This document shows, piece by piece, positions 35,009-45,276 of a DNA stretch of 64,000 bases. Source of the DNA: Hymenobacter telluris (GTDB taxonomy: Bacteria; Bacteroidota; Bacteroidia; Cytophagales; Hymenobacteraceae); the NCBI RefSeq assembly GCF_017313265.1, contig NZ_JAFLQZ010000005.1:186001-250000 (forward strand), read 5' to 3'. Each line of letters starts with the position of its first letter. The stretch's first letter is position 1. Position numbers and translations under genes: made by a program. Below the pieces are notes generated by a model, which had not been told where the DNA came from, ran no database searches, and worked only from the letters and a program-made list of their open reading frames with translations.

Positions 35009-36574
35009 TTATGCTTTTCCCAGCGGCTTCTTTGATTCCGCTGCCGATGGTACGTCGGCTAGTTCCAGCAATACTTCATAATAGGGCCGGCGCAACGTAC
35101 GAGCCCGCAGCCAGGCGTAGAAGCTCATCAGCTGCAAATCTTCGCGCTGCTGGGGCACCAGGTCGGGCATTTGGTACACACGCTCCATAAAGCTGGGGTG
35201 GCGCAGCGCATCGGGGTCTTCAATTATTTCGCGCACCAAATCCAGGTAGGTGATTACGTGGGCGTACGGGCCGGCTTCGGCGTCGCCGCTCCGCTCCCGT
35301 AGCAGCCGCTCGATGGCGCGCAACCGGTTTAACGCCAGGTCGGAGTTGCCCATTTCAAACTGCGCCAGCATTTCGCCGATGTTCTTGTTGACCAGCCACT
35401 CCAAGCCCATTTCCTGCTCGCACCAATGGTCGGAGCGGCCCATATTGATGAGGGTCTGATTGGTTTTGGTGAATTTTCCTTCGGCGAAGTAGTGGAAAGC
35501 CAGCCCCAGCCGTGCCGTGAGCTGGTCGCGCGGCGACAGGGCAACGGGGGGTTTCAGGGCTTGCTCTAGCAGCTTGATACTCTCGGCATTGCGGCGCATA
35601 AACGCGTAGTTGGCGGCCAGCAGAAACGTGTAGCGCGGCAGCCACTCGGCGCGGTAGCTGGCCCCACCTTCTTCGGCCAGTGCCGCCAGCAGCAGCCCCA
35701 GGTACTGCACCGATTCCTCGAAGCGCCGCACCCGGTACAGCGCGTGCGCAATCATGTACAGCAGGCCGGCTTGGTAATAGCGTTGAGCCGGCTGAAACCC
35801 GTGGCGCTTTTCCATGAGGTGGTAGCAGCGCATTACAAACGGCGTAAACGAGGCAAAGTCGCGGCGCACGAGCATGGCATTGCGGGCAATGGACATGAGG
35901 CGGTAGAGCACGGCGGGCCGGCGGGCAAACGCCTCCTGCAAATCGTATTCGCGCAGCACATCTTGCAGAATACCATCGAAGGCCTGGCCGGCCCGGCCTT
36001 TCACGCGGGCCTGCCGTAAGCGCTGCCGAATTAGGCTGTCGGCAATGCCGGCGCGCTCTTCTTCATCGGCGGCTTTTTTATTGAGGTTGCGCCGCCGAAT
36101 AATGTCTTCGAGCGGATCGGCGTGCTCGGAGTTGGCTTGCGCAATTTGCACGTTATATACCGTGTTCAGCAGGTCGTATTGTTCGTTTACGCGGGCCAGG
36201 TTCTCGGCTTTGCGCAACGTGTTCCAAGCCAGCCGCTGCACCCCCGCCTCGAACAGGTACTGCGCCAACGTAAGCAAGCTCCGCACGGAGGAAGCCGCCG
36301 TGGGGTCGTGCTGGCGCTGGCGCAGCAGGAGGTAGTCGGTGAGGTGGCGCAGCAGGCGTTTGCGCAGGGCGTAATACGCGGTGGCGTTGGGTTCCTCGGG
36401 GTAGAGTTTGGCCAGCAGCTGCGGCGTGGTATACTCTTTCTGGTGCAGCAGCAACTCGCACAGGCGCAGGTCCATACGGCCCTTTTGCTTGCGCTTTTGG
36501 CGCTGAATAAACTGAATAAAGTCTTTGCGGTCTTCGGGCGAGAAGGTAGCTAACGTGGTCCGAAGGTCGTCCAT
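35009..36574 (-). CDS. Helical TPR-like protein of unknown function
   Basis: The protein of about 521 residues starts at MDDLRTTLATFSPEDRKDFI. It is all alpha-helical with repeated pair-of-helix patterns (FEAGVQRLAWNTLRKAENLA, ALYRVRRFEESVQYLGLLLA, YAFMRRNAESIKLLEQAL) resembling TPR units. The N-terminal 80 residues have a basic KRKQKGRMDLRLCELLLHQ segment. There is no signal peptide. The role is unknown. Confidence 0.75.
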   Translation of the reverse strand: MDDLRTTLATFSPEDRKDFIQFIQRQKRKQKGRMDLRLCELLLHQKEYTTPQLLAKLYPEEPNATAYYALRKRLLRHLTDYLLLRQRQHDPTAASSVRSLLTLAQYLFEAGVQRLAWNTLRKAENLARVNEQYDLLNTVYNVQIAQANSEHADPLEDIIRRRNLNKKAADEEERAGIADSLIRQRLRQARVKGRAGQAFDGILQDVLREYDLQEAFARRPAVLYRLMSIARNAMLVRRDFASFTPFVMRCYHLMEKRHGFQPAQRYYQAGLLYMIAHALYRVRRFEESVQYLGLLLAALAEEGGASYRAEWLPRYTFLLAANYAFMRRNAESIKLLEQALKPPVALSPRDQLTARLGLAFHYFAEGKFTKTNQTLINMGRSDHWCEQEMGLEWLVNKNIGEMLAQFEMGNSDLALNRLRAIERLLRERSGDAEAGPYAHVITYLDLVREIIEDPDALRHPSFMERVYQMPDLVPQQREDLQLMSFYAWLRARTLRRPYYEVLLELADVPSAAESKKPLGKA

Positions 36575-36809
36575 AAGAGGTAGGCAGCAAGAATAGAGGA
36601 TAGGCGTAAGCAGGCAACGTAGGCAATTGGGCAACTACCCACGTTGCCACTCTAAAGAAAACAGCTTCCAAGGGATATTCAAGCTTGGTTGTGAAGCCGT
36701 AGCTGAGCCGCCAGCACCTGCTGCCGAGCAGCAAAATTTAGGCATTATCAGCCGACCTTAAAGCACAACCGTACAAGCCACTATTCTCCACTTATACATC
36801 CTCCCACTC

Positions 36810-37028
36810 ATGGACGCTAACAACAACGGCATCGACGACAGCACCGAACTGCGGGCACGCGGTAACTGGAACGAAATCAAAGGTGAAACCAAGAAGAAAT
36901 GGGCGAACCTGACCGACGACGACCTGACCTACGAAGAAGGCAAACAGGACGAATGGTTCGGCAACTTGCAGCACAAAACCGGCGAAACCATTGACGACAT
37001 CAAAGCCTGGTTTAAACGCACCTTCTAG
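36810..37028 (+). CDS. CsbD family stress protein
   Basis: The 72-residue protein matches CsbD: GNWNEIKGETKKKWANLTDD, EEGKQDEWFGNLQHKTGE and a C-terminal DDIKAWFKR helix. These proteins are induced by general stress in many bacteria; the molecular role is unproven. It stands alone, with its own terminator. Confidence 0.92.
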   Translation: MDANNNGIDDSTELRARGNWNEIKGETKKKWANLTDDDLTYEEGKQDEWFGNLQHKTGETIDDIKAWFKRTF

Positions 37029-37052
37029 ACGTTTTACCGGTTGTAAATATAT

Positions 37053-37092
37053 AAAGAAGTGCCCTGGGCTTCATTGCTTAGGGCACTTCTTT
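37053..37092 (+). terminator. Terminator of the CsbD gene
   Basis: The stem AAAGAAGTGCCCT (37053-37065) with AGGGCACTTCTTT (37080-37092) lies 25 bp after the stop. Confidence 0.87.
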
Positions 37093-37180
37093 GTAAGTAA
37101 GCTTGCAGAGACTTGACGCTTATCTAGATTGTTTAAAATTTAAAGTTTTCATATACCTATTATTAATATAATTATCCCTT

Positions 37181-37188
37181 TACCTTTG
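37181..37188 (+). promoter_or_regulatory. -7 element of the DprA-like gene
   Basis: TACCTTTG fits the Bacteroidota TAnnTTTG -7 consensus. The region upstream is very AT-rich, but no clear TTTG -33 element is placed 19 bp away. Confidence 0.4.
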
Positions 37189-37215
37189 TCCAGACTGGTT
37201 TCAGTCTCTGCCGCC

Positions 37216-37815
37216 ATGAACATTCATCCAGAGGAATTACGCACCCTGGGGAACCCAGCGCTGCTGCAACGGCCTAAAACAGCCTTCTTTTGCTCACGCG
37301 AGTACCCGGAAGCCATTGAGAAGCCTACCTATTTGTGGGCTCTCGAGCAGCGCTATGCTGGCAACTGTGTATTGTCCGGATTTCATTCCAAGCTAGAGCA
37401 GGCGGTGTTCCGCTACCTGTTGCAAGGCCCTGAGCAGCCCATTGTGTACGCTTTAGGCCGCGGCATCCAAACCAATCTGCGCTTTGAGTACGGCACCGAG
37501 ATAGAAGCGGGCCGGCTGCTGTTCATTACCTTATTTGAGAGCGGAGTCCGCAATATCACCACCGAAACGGCCGAAATCCGCAACCTGATGGTAGCCGATC
37601 TAGCCGACCAGTTCTTTGTGCCTTACATGACGGCCAGCGGTAATATCGAGCGGCTATTGGCGCACCCGGTAGCGCAAGGCAAGCCCATCTACACCCTCGA
37701 TTTGCCGGTGAATACGCCCCTGTTGCAGCGCGGTGCTATTCCGTTTCGGCCAGCTGGGGTGCTGGGCCGGCCGAAGTCCTGTCCCCCACCCCGCCCCGGT
37801 GGCCTAACCTTATAG
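37216..37815 (+). CDS. DprA/Smf-like Rossmann-fold protein
   Basis: The 199-residue protein starts at MNIHPEELRTLGNPALL. The fold fits the SLOG/DprA nucleotide-binding family: KTAFFCSREYPEAIEKPTYL, VLSGFHSKLEQAVFRYLLQ and PIVYALGRGI, then RLLFITLFES. It is about half the size of full DprA, and the N-terminal SAM and C-terminal winged-helix parts are missing. It may bind DNA, nucleotides or a signalling ligand. A 45-bp gap leads to the DUF1206 gene. Confidence 0.75.
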   Translation: MNIHPEELRTLGNPALLQRPKTAFFCSREYPEAIEKPTYLWALEQRYAGNCVLSGFHSKLEQAVFRYLLQGPEQPIVYALGRGIQTNLRFEYGTEIEAGRLLFITLFESGVRNITTETAEIRNLMVADLADQFFVPYMTASGNIERLLAHPVAQGKPIYTLDLPVNTPLLQRGAIPFRPAGVLGRPKSCPPPRPGGLTL

Positions 37816-37860
37816 TGCCCGTTCTGCGTACCACGGATATTTCACCTGATTCCGTGTCTC

Positions 37861-38691
37861 ATGACTGTCACTACCTCTCTTTCTTCGGCCATACCCAACT
37901 CGCCTTCCGCGGGTATTCGGGCACTGGCCCGCTTCGGCTTTGCGGCCAAAGGCTTGGTGTATCTGTTGATGGGGTTGCTGGCGTTGCTGGCGGCTACCGG
38001 CCAGCGCGGCGGCCAAACGGCCGATAAAAAACAAGCTGTCCAGACCTTGCAGGAGTTGCCGGGCGGCCCTTTTCTACTGGGCTTCATTGCTTTCGGTTTG
38101 CTAGGCTACATTGTGTGGCGCTTTGTGCAAGCCGTGCGCGATACGGAAGGCAAAGGTTCCGGCGCGAAAGGCATTGGCCGGCGCCTAGGCTACGCGGGCA
38201 GTGGCCTGCTCTACGCTAGCTTGGCGTGGTTTGCGGCCCAACTAGCATGGAGCGGCAGCGCCAATGCAGGCAGCAATAGCCAGCAGACACTTACGGCTAC
38301 GGTACTCGGCTGGCCCGGCGGCGACTGGATTATTATAGCGGTAGGCTTGGCCATTATTGGCGGCGGTATCTATCAGGTTATCAAAGCCTACTCAGGCAGT
38401 TTTCATAAGCACGTAAACGCCAGCGACCTGCCTGCCAACCAGCAGAATGTAGTGTACCGGACGGGCCAAGTGGGCTATACCGCCCGCGGTATTGTCATGG
38501 CTATTATCGGTTACTTTTTCGTGCAGGCGGGTCGCCAGTCGCGCGCTTCCGCCACCGGCAGCACCGACGAAGCTTTTGACCTATTGGCTACTATGGGACC
38601 AGCAGTGCTGGGCATTGTGGCGCTAGGGCTTATGGCTTATGGCCTCTACATGCTGGTACAAGCTCGATACCCAGTGCTGCGCGGCGTATAG
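37861..38691 (+). CDS. DUF1206 membrane protein
   Basis: The 276-residue protein has six predicted membrane spans arranged as three pairs, each pair with the DUF1206 pattern (ARFGFAAKGLVYLLMGLLAL; RRLGYAGSGLLYASLAWFAA; GQVGYTARGIVMAIIGYFFV). The repeats make a threefold internal duplication. The function is unknown. Confidence 0.9.
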   Translation: MTVTTSLSSAIPNSPSAGIRALARFGFAAKGLVYLLMGLLALLAATGQRGGQTADKKQAVQTLQELPGGPFLLGFIAFGLLGYIVWRFVQAVRDTEGKGSGAKGIGRRLGYAGSGLLYASLAWFAAQLAWSGSANAGSNSQQTLTATVLGWPGGDWIIIAVGLAIIGGGIYQVIKAYSGSFHKHVNASDLPANQQNVVYRTGQVGYTARGIVMAIIGYFFVQAGRQSRASATGSTDEAFDLLATMGPAVLGIVALGLMAYGLYMLVQARYPVLRGV

Positions 38692-38711
38692 CTGCTTGTG
38701 CTACGTTCTAT

Positions 38712-38757
38712 AAAAGCCAAAGGCCCGAAACAGCAGTGTTTCGGGCCTTTGGCTTTT
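38712..38757 (+). terminator. Terminator of the DUF1206 gene
   Basis: A perfect 21-bp stem (38712-38732 with 38737-38757, loop GCAG) ends in TTTT. Confidence 0.92.
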
Positions 38758-39036
38758 GAGCTGCTGCAAAAGCAGTAAACAGAACAGTGAAAACGCTCAG
38801 GCTAGATAGCAAAGAGTGAATCAGATGGTAGTTTTTATTGCACCTAGCAGGAAAGAGGAACAACGCTTTACGACTCTTTGCAAAGTCTGATTACGCAATG
38901 CTATAATTCACACCATCAACTAGTTGACTCCAACAATTTAATATACCCAATGTCTTAATATAGGTAAATATGGTTGCTAGCATTCTTGCTTGGAAGTGCA
39001 TCTTTCCTACCTCACTTCCACCACTTGCTCCCTACC

Positions 39037-39777
39037 ATGATACGCGCCATTGTTACTCTGCTTACATTGCTGTTGTTAGGCCTGTCGGCACGGGCGCAGG
39101 ATGTGCTTACCAAAACCAACGGGGAAGAACTGAACGTGAAGGTGCTGGAAATAACCCCTTTCGATGTGCGTTATAAGCGCACCGATAACCCCGATGGCCC
39201 GCTTATCACTATACGGCGCGCCGATGTGTTTATGGTGCGTTACGCCAATGGCACCAAAGAAATGCTGGGGCCCGTTCCGCCTCCAAGGGAAGCCATGGCC
39301 AGCTCGGCCACTACAGGCCCCACCGTTCCCGGCGACGAGGCACCTGCCTTCGAGGAAATACACCTGAATGGGCCACGACTCGGTATTACGGTGCTAACCG
39401 GCGGCGTTGCCAGGAAAGCCGACAAAGAATACAGCCTCAACCCGTTTCTGACCCAGTTCGGCTGGCAGTTCGAAACCCGTATCTTCCGCATGCCCAATGG
39501 CACGGCGGGTTTGCTGGAGGTTGTACCCCTCATTGGCGGGCTGGAGCAAGGCAAATTTATACCGAGCCTCAATGCCCTGATTGGCATCCGGGGCCCCAAG
39601 GGGATTGAATTTGGTTTGGGCCCCAACGTTTCGCCAGCGGGGGCCAACATTGCCCTGGCCGTTGGCACTTCCTTCCGCAGCAATGGCATCAACTTCCCCG
39701 TCAATTTTGCCGTGGTGCCCGGCAACGGCGGGGTTCGGTTCAGCTTGCTGTTCGGCTTCAATTCCCGTACCCGCTAA
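39037..39777 (+). CDS. Secreted protein with paralogous N-terminal domain, copy 1
   Basis: The 246-residue protein has a signal peptide (MIRAIVTLLTLLLLGLSARA). Residues about 20-85 carry a short domain (QDVLTKTNGEELNVKVLEIT, then DVFMVRYANGTKEML) also present in the next gene. The C-terminal half has outer-membrane barrel-like strands (LGITVLTGGVAR, GVRFSLLFGF). The function is unknown. Confidence 0.75.
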   Translation: MIRAIVTLLTLLLLGLSARAQDVLTKTNGEELNVKVLEITPFDVRYKRTDNPDGPLITIRRADVFMVRYANGTKEMLGPVPPPREAMASSATTGPTVPGDEAPAFEEIHLNGPRLGITVLTGGVARKADKEYSLNPFLTQFGWQFETRIFRMPNGTAGLLEVVPLIGGLEQGKFIPSLNALIGIRGPKGIEFGLGPNVSPAGANIALAVGTSFRSNGINFPVNFAVVPGNGGVRFSLLFGFNSRTR

Positions 39778-39805
39778 TTCCTTCTGCTTTATCTTTTCGA
39801 ATACT

Positions 39806-40405
39806 ATGCGCCACTTCCTTATCCTGTGTAGTCTGCTGCTACTCACTGCCCAAGCCTACGCCCAAGACGTTATTCTGTACACCAATGGAGAAGAGCGGCC
39901 AGGCAAGGTGCTAGGCATAACGCCTGACTCCGTTACGTACCTAACCACTGAAGCCGGCCGCTCCGATACCGTGCGCCTAGCTACTAGCAGCGTCTTTCTG
40001 ATTCGCTACGCCAATGGCACCAAGGAATTATTGACTAAGCCGGCTACTGCCCCCACCGAGCAGCCCATGTCCAAGGAAGAAGCCTACGCCCAAGGACGGC
40101 TCGACGCCCGCAAGTACTACCGGGCCCCCGGAGCCTTCTGGGGTACCTACAGCGCCACTGTCTTAACAGGGTACGGTGGCCCAATCGTTGGTGTGGCCGT
40201 GGCCGCCTCCAAGCCCAGGCCCCGCAACTTTGTAGTACCAGATGCAAAGCGGCTGCAAGACCCTAACTACACGGCAGGGTATCAGCGCCAAGCGCAGAGA
40301 AAAAAAATTGGAAGTGCAGCGGGAGGCTTCGGCGCTGGCGTGGGTACTCTGGCAGTAGTTGCCGCAGTAATGGTGGCGATACTGGTTAACACTACCCACT
40401 GGTAA
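39806..40405 (+). CDS. Secreted protein with paralogous N-terminal domain, copy 2
   Basis: The 199-residue protein starts at MRHFLILCSLLLLTAQAYA. Its N-terminal domain (QDVILYTNGEERPGKVLGIT, SVFLIRYANGTKELL) closely matches that of the gene 28 bp upstream. The C-terminal half is different: a charged linker, then two hydrophobic segments (GYGGPIVGVAVAA, GFGAGVGTLAVVAAVMVAIL) that probably make it membrane-bound. It is a tandem duplicate with divergent C-terminus. Confidence 0.75.
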   Translation: MRHFLILCSLLLLTAQAYAQDVILYTNGEERPGKVLGITPDSVTYLTTEAGRSDTVRLATSSVFLIRYANGTKELLTKPATAPTEQPMSKEEAYAQGRLDARKYYRAPGAFWGTYSATVLTGYGGPIVGVAVAASKPRPRNFVVPDAKRLQDPNYTAGYQRQAQRKKIGSAAGGFGAGVGTLAVVAAVMVAILVNTTHW

Positions 40406-40490
40406 CAACGCCAGCCCGATATTCACTGTTGGACGAGCAACAACCGAAAATCCGCTTACTGAGTGTTGATTTATAAGGTGTAGCTATTCC

Positions 40491-41708
40491 TTACGCTACG
40501 TAATCAACCAAATACTGGTAGCGCGGTGTAAGCTCTCCATTGCGGGCAATAGTGGCGCGTTCTACTACGTCGTCTTGCCCTTGCTCACCAAGCAGGTGCG
40601 GAAATACGTTGTCGAGGAGCTGGCGGCCAAAGTCGCGGCTGGCGTTGCGGGGTAGCTCACACGGTAGGTTGTCCACGGCCATAATGGTGATGTTGGACGG
40701 GCGCGAGTAGGCGGGCTCCAGCTCGCCGGTCTGGCAGTTATAGTCGAAGGCGGGTTCCGGGATGCTGGTGCTGCGCTTGGTGGTTGGGATGGAGCCGTTC
40801 ACGTCGCAGGTTACGTCGGCAATGGTGTTGATGCGGAAGCCGGGCCGCTGCGTGTCGTGCTCGGTGAAGAGCTGGGGCGCGGCCGGGTGCCAGTAGGCGC
40901 AGGCAATCAGCAGGTCAGTAACCGGCAAAAACTTCCCGAACGTGGATTCATACTCCTGCGGATTGCGGTGGAAGTCGGGCGTATCCCACACGCGGCCGTC
41001 GCGGCGGCGGTTGTAGTCGGAGCTGCGGAGTTGGGTGTACACCGGCTCGTTGAAATCGAGGTACAGATAATCGTACACGCTCACCCTTCGGAAGCCCATC
41101 AAGTCCAGCACTTCCAGCGCCCCTTGCGCCACCCGGCCGGTGCCCGTCACGGCCATTTTGATGGGCGGCAGGCGCTTTACTTTGAAGAATTCTTCCTGCA
41201 TATCCTCCATGTCCACGCACTTGTAGGCGGGCTTGAGCTGGTAGAGGTTGTGCTTGCGGCCGTAGGTGAGCAGCCCATTGTAGGCGCCCACAATGCCGGC
41301 CCAGCGCCCAAAGGCCACTATCCGCTCCCCGCCGTCGTGGTTGGTCATCAGCTCGTAATCAACGAGGGTGATGTGGTGGCGCAGCACGGCCCGTAACAGC
41401 TCCCGGTTGGCGGGCTGCTTCTTCACGGTGTGGGAAAAAAACAGGTAGGTTTTATTGGGAATCAAATCCACTACTGCCACTTCCTTCACGCCCATCAGAA
41501 TGTCGCAGTCGGCCACGTCGGCGCGGACCTCCAGCCCCAGGTCCCGGTACTCTTGGTCGGAAAAGCAGCGGTGCGGGCTTTCCTGCACAATGATGCGCAA
41601 ACCAGGGTATTGCGCTTGTGCTTCCACGCATTTTTTGGGCGTGAGCGGTACACGCTTGTCGGGTGGGGTTTTGCCTTCTCTGATAAGGCCGATGGTGATG
41701 GAACGCAT
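40491..41708 (-). CDS. Saccharopine/alanine-dehydrogenase-like NAD enzyme
   Basis: The 405-residue protein starts at MRSITIGLIREGKTPPDKRV. It has the AlaDh_PNT N-terminal domain signature (EGKTPPDKRVPLTPKKC), VKEVAVVDLIPNKTYLFFSH, the GRWAGIVGAYNGL segment and the NAD-binding VTGTGRVAQGALEVLDLMG. The overall length and motif order fit lysine-forming saccharopine dehydrogenase-type or lysine/alanine-dehydrogenase-like enzymes of Bacteroidota. The exact substrate is not fixed by the sequence. Confidence 0.75.
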   Translation of the reverse strand: MRSITIGLIREGKTPPDKRVPLTPKKCVEAQAQYPGLRIIVQESPHRCFSDQEYRDLGLEVRADVADCDILMGVKEVAVVDLIPNKTYLFFSHTVKKQPANRELLRAVLRHHITLVDYELMTNHDGGERIVAFGRWAGIVGAYNGLLTYGRKHNLYQLKPAYKCVDMEDMQEEFFKVKRLPPIKMAVTGTGRVAQGALEVLDLMGFRRVSVYDYLYLDFNEPVYTQLRSSDYNRRRDGRVWDTPDFHRNPQEYESTFGKFLPVTDLLIACAYWHPAAPQLFTEHDTQRPGFRINTIADVTCDVNGSIPTTKRSTSIPEPAFDYNCQTGELEPAYSRPSNITIMAVDNLPCELPRNASRDFGRQLLDNVFPHLLGEQGQDDVVERATIARNGELTPRYQYLVDYVA

Positions 41709-41873
41709 AGGTTGGGTGGGCAGTGGGTGGGAATCGAAGCCAAATCTATAGGTTTTGCCGAGTCTAGCGCCGAGCTGCTGGGTGTATAATCTGGGCACTT
41801 GCCTGCCTCAGGTAAACTTTTAAGCAGTCAATGGATTAAGGAAGCAAACCAACAGAGGAAGCTTTTTTCAAGT

Positions 41874-41881
41874 TACCTTTG
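41874..41881 (+). promoter_or_regulatory. -7 element of gcvP
   Basis: TACCTTTG lies 48 bp before ATG 41929, at the distance expected for a short 5' leader. No -33 TTTG is placed as expected. Confidence 0.4.
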
Positions 41882-41928
41882 TTGAGGCCTCACCGCCGCC
41901 CATCCGTGCCACCTGATTTCTTTCCTGT

Positions 41929-44844
41929 ATGTTGCTCCAACCAAAGGCCGCCGACGTATTTATTGACCGTCATAACGGACCTGATTCCGCTGCCGTGGCC
42001 GATATGCTGCGCGCCATCGGTGTCGATTCGCTCGACCAGCTTATCGACGAAACCGTGCCGGCTGCTATCCGCCTGAAACAGCCGCTGAACCTGCCCGCTG
42101 CCCTCACGGAGCGGGCTTTTTTGGCGAAGTTCAAAGGCATTGCCAGCCAGAACCGCCTGTTTAAAAACTACATCGGCCTGGGCTACCACGACACCCAGCT
42201 GCCGGGCGTAATTCAGCGCAACATTCTGGAGAATCCAGGCTGGTACACGGCCTACACGCCTTACCAGGCCGAAATTGCGCAAGGCCGCCTCGAAGCCCTC
42301 ATCAATTACCAGACGATGGTAATGGAGTTGACAGGTATGGAAATTGCCAACGCCAGCTTGCTCGACGAAGGCACTGCCGCCGCCGAAACGCTGCACATGT
42401 TCCACTCGCTCAGCAAGAAGAAAAACGCCACGCGCTACTTCGTGTCGGAGCAGGTGCTGCCCCAAACTATTGACGTACTGCGCACCCGCGCCACGCCGCT
42501 CGGCATTGAGCTGGTAGTAGGTGACCATCGTACTGCCGACCTCACCGACGAAAGCCTGTTCGGCGCCATCCTGCAATACCCCGCCGCCGACGGCGCCGTG
42601 TACGACTACACCGACTTCATCTCGAAAGCCCACGACAGCAACCTGTTCGTGACCGTAGCCACCGATTTGCTGTCTCTGACGCTGCTCACGCCTCCCGGTG
42701 AAATGGGTGCCGATGCCTGCGTAGGCAACTCGCAGCGCTTTGGCGTACCGATGGGCTACGGCGGCCCGCACGCCGGTTTCCTGTCCACCAAAGACCAGTT
42801 CAAGCGCGTCATTCCGGGCCGCATCATCGGGCAGAGCATTGATGCGGCAGGCAACAAGGCCTACCGCATGGCGCTGCAAACCCGCGAGCAACACATCCGC
42901 CGCGAAAAAGCCACCAGCAACATCTGCACCGCGCAGGTATTGCTGTCAGTGCTGGCGGGTATGTACGCGGTGTACCACGGCCCCCAGCGCATCAAGCAGA
43001 TTGCCGCCAACGTACACGCTCACACACAGGTGCTGGAGCAGGCCTTGAAAGCCTTGGGCCTGGAGCAGCGCAACGAGTTCTACTTCGATACGCTCGACAT
43101 TCAGCTGGAAAGCGCCGAGCTGCAAGCCGCCGTGCGGCAGGAAGCCGAAGCCGCTGGCATCAACTTCCGCTATTTCGGTGAGACGCAAGTAGGCATTTCG
43201 CTGCACCAGAACACTGAGATTGAAGACGTAGCCGACATCGTGGCCGTGTTTGCCAAGGTGCTGGGCAAAGAAGCTGCTGCCACCGAGCTGCCCACCGAAA
43301 TTTCGGTGAACTGGCCCGAGGCGTTGGTGCGCACCAGCCAATACCTGACGCACTCCATCTTCAACACGCACCACTCCGAGCACGAGATGCTGCGCTACAT
43401 GAAGCACCTCGAAAACAAGGACCTGAGCCTCGCGCACTCCATGATTCCGCTGGGCTCGTGCACCATGAAGCTGAACGCCACCGCCGAAATGATTCCGGTT
43501 ACCTGGCCGGAAATTGGCGGGCTGCACCCTTTCGCACCGCGCGAGCAGGCCAAAGGCTACACCCAGATTTTCCAGGACTTGGAGCAGTGGCTGTGCGAAG
43601 TAACCGGCTTCGCGGCCGTGAGCTTGCAGCCCAACTCGGGTGCGCAGGGTGAGTACGCCGGCTTGCTGGCCATCAAAGGCTACCACGATGCCCGCGGCGA
43701 CCAGCACCGTACCATTGCCCTGATTCCGGCTTCGGCCCACGGCACCAACCCGGCTTCGGCGGTTATGGCCGGCATGCAGGTAGTAGTGGTGAAGAGCACC
43801 GAGGAAGGCAACATCGACGTGGCCGACTTGAAAGCCAAAGCCGCGCAGTACGCCGACAAGCTAAGCTGCCTGATGGTGACTTACCCCAGCACGCACGGCG
43901 TGTACGAGGAAACCATCATTGACATCTGCCAGACCATTCACCAGCACGGCGGCCGGGTGTACATGGACGGTGCCAACATGAACGCCCAGGTGGGCCTCAC
44001 CTCCCCCGCCACCATCGGCGCCGATGTATGTCACCTGAACCTGCATAAAACGTTCTGCATTCCGCACGGCGGCGGCGGCCCCGGCGTAGGCCCCATCGGT
44101 GTAGTTGCCGACTTGGCGCCCTACCTGTCGGGCCACGTGGTAGTGGATGCCGATGGCCGCACCGGCGGCGCGGTATCGTCGGCACCGTGGGGTTCGGCCA
44201 GCATCCTACCAATCAGCTACGCCTACATCAGCATGATGGGCGGCGAGGGGTTGACCGAAGCTACCCGCATGGCCATCCTGAACGCCAACTACATCAAGGC
44301 CAAGCTGGAAGAGCACTACCCCGTGCTGTACACCGGTGCCAACGGCCGCTGCGCCCACGAAATGATTCTGGACTGCCGGCAGTTCAAGAAGGCCGGCATT
44401 GAGGTGGAAGACATTGCCAAGCGCCTGATGGACTACGGTTTCCACGCACCTACTGTATCCTTCCCGGTGGCAGGCACGCTGATGGTGGAGCCCACCGAAT
44501 CGGAAAGCAAGGAGGAGCTGGACCGTTTCATTGAGGCCATGGTGAGCATCCGCAAGGAAATTGCCGAGGTGGAAGCCGGCCGCGCCGACGCCAAAGACAA
44601 CCTGCTCAAGCACGCGCCGCACACCGCCGCCACTGTGCTGACCGAGGAGTGGAACCGCCCCTACACCCGCGAGCAGGCCGTGTACCCCACCGAGTACGTG
44701 CGCGCCGCCAAGTTCTGGCCCAGCGTGTCCCGCATCGACTCAGCCTACGGTGACCGGAACCTCATCTGCTCATGCACTTCCATCGAGGAATACGCCGACG
44801 CCGAAGAGAAGCTGGTGGAAACCGACAAAGGCCCATCGTATTAG
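41929..44844 (+). CDS. gcvP: Glycine dehydrogenase (decarboxylating), P protein
   Basis: The 971-residue single-chain P protein has an N-terminal half ([40 protein letters not shown]) and a C-terminal half with the pyridoxal-phosphate Lys in [18 protein letters not shown] (near residue 705). It decarboxylates glycine and passes the aminomethyl group to lipoylated GcvH. GcvH and GcvT are not in this window. It ends at the edge of a heptamer repeat array. Confidence 0.98.
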   Translation: MLLQPKAADVFIDRHNGPDSAAVADMLRAIGVDSLDQLIDETVPAAIRLKQPLNLPAALTERAFLAKFKGIASQNRLFKNYIGLGYHDTQLPGVIQRNILENPGWYTAYTPYQAEIAQGRLEALINYQTMVMELTGMEIANASLLDEGTAAAETLHMFHSLSKKKNATRYFVSEQVLPQTIDVLRTRATPLGIELVVGDHRTADLTDESLFGAILQYPAADGAVYDYTDFISKAHDSNLFVTVATDLLSLTLLTPPGEMGADACVGNSQRFGVPMGYGGPHAGFLSTKDQFKRVIPGRIIGQSIDAAGNKAYRMALQTREQHIRREKATSNICTAQVLLSVLAGMYAVYHGPQRIKQIAANVHAHTQVLEQALKALGLEQRNEFYFDTLDIQLESAELQAAVRQEAEAAGINFRYFGETQVGISLHQNTEIEDVADIVAVFAKVLGKEAAATELPTEISVNWPEALVRTSQYLTHSIFNTHHSEHEMLRYMKHLENKDLSLAHSMIPLGSCTMKLNATAEMIPVTWPEIGGLHPFAPREQAKGYTQIFQDLEQWLCEVTGFAAVSLQPNSGAQGEYAGLLAIKGYHDARGDQHRTIALIPASAHGTNPASAVMAGMQVVVVKSTEEGNIDVADLKAKAAQYADKLSCLMVTYPSTHGVYEETIIDICQTIHQHGGRVYMDGANMNAQVGLTSPATIGADVCHLNLHKTFCIPHGGGGPGVGPIGVVADLAPYLSGHVVVDADGRTGGAVSSAPWGSASILPISYAYISMMGGEGLTEATRMAILNANYIKAKLEEHYPVLYTGANGRCAHEMILDCRQFKKAGIEVEDIAKRLMDYGFHAPTVSFPVAGTLMVEPTESESKEELDRFIEAMVSIRKEIAEVEAGRADAKDNLLKHAPHTAATVLTEEWNRPYTREQAVYPTEYVRAAKFWPSVSRIDSAYGDRNLICSCTSIEEYADAEEKLVETDKGPSY

Positions 44845-44976
44845 TGCTTAGTGCTTAGTGCTTAGCGCTTAGTTTGAAAAAAGGGGGTTGGAACGATGGT
44901 TCCAACCCCCTTTTTACTCGCTGGGCTCAGCTTCAATCTTGTGCTAAGCACTAACAACTAAGCACTAAGCACTAAC
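44841..44976. repeat. Inverted heptamer (AGTGCTT) repeat array
   Basis: TTAGTGC-type heptamers run four times at 44841-44873, overlapping the gcvP stop codon. They reappear inverted as AGCACTAAGCACTAAC-type units at 44941-44976. A perfect terminator stem (44877-44915) lies between, so the whole forms a long nested hairpin. The same heptamer appears inside the E1 fusion gene at 51601-51628. Confidence 0.8.
44877..44915. terminator. Terminator between gcvP and the 44980 lipoprotein
   Basis: The stem GGGGGTTGGAAC with GTTCCAACCCCC (loop GATG) has A and T tracts on both sides, so it can serve gcvP and the convergent lipoprotein gene. Confidence 0.9.
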
Positions 44977-44979
44977 GAC

Positions 44980-45276
44980 CTACCGTTGCGGGAAGCAGGT
45001 GCGGTACATGTAGCCGTTGGTGGTTTTACCGTCTTTGATGACGCGGGCTTTCACGAAATACACGTCTACGGTGTCGGTAACCTGTACCTGGGCTCCTGGC
45101 CCGACGCTCAGCAACTGTGCCGATTCCTTGGTCATGCCGTCGTATAGCACGCAGTCGACGACAGTGTTGTGGGTTACCACTTTCGTGCTGGAGCTGACGC
45201 TGCTGGTGTTTTCTTTGGCTGCGGTGCAAGCAGCTAATCCTAGCAAACTGGTGAGGAAGAGTATGGGTCTATTCAT
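44980..45276 (-). CDS. Small SH3-like lipoprotein
   Basis: The 98-residue protein has a lipoprotein signal (MNRPILFLTSLLGLAAC). The mature part has a strand-rich pattern (GPGAQVQVTDTVDVYFVKAR, TTNGYMYRTCF) resembling small bacterial SH3 folds. The two Cys (VDCVLYDG and TCFPQR) could form a disulfide. The function is unknown. Confidence 0.7.
   Translation of the reverse strand: MNRPILFLTSLLGLAACTAAKENTSSVSSSTKVVTHNTVVDCVLYDGMTKESAQLLSVGPGAQVQVTDTVDVYFVKARVIKDGKTTNGYMYRTCFPQR

Noticed and set aside
44841..44976. Possible CRISPR array from repeated heptamers
   Set aside because: The units are 7 bp with no unique spacers and form an inverted hairpin around a terminator.
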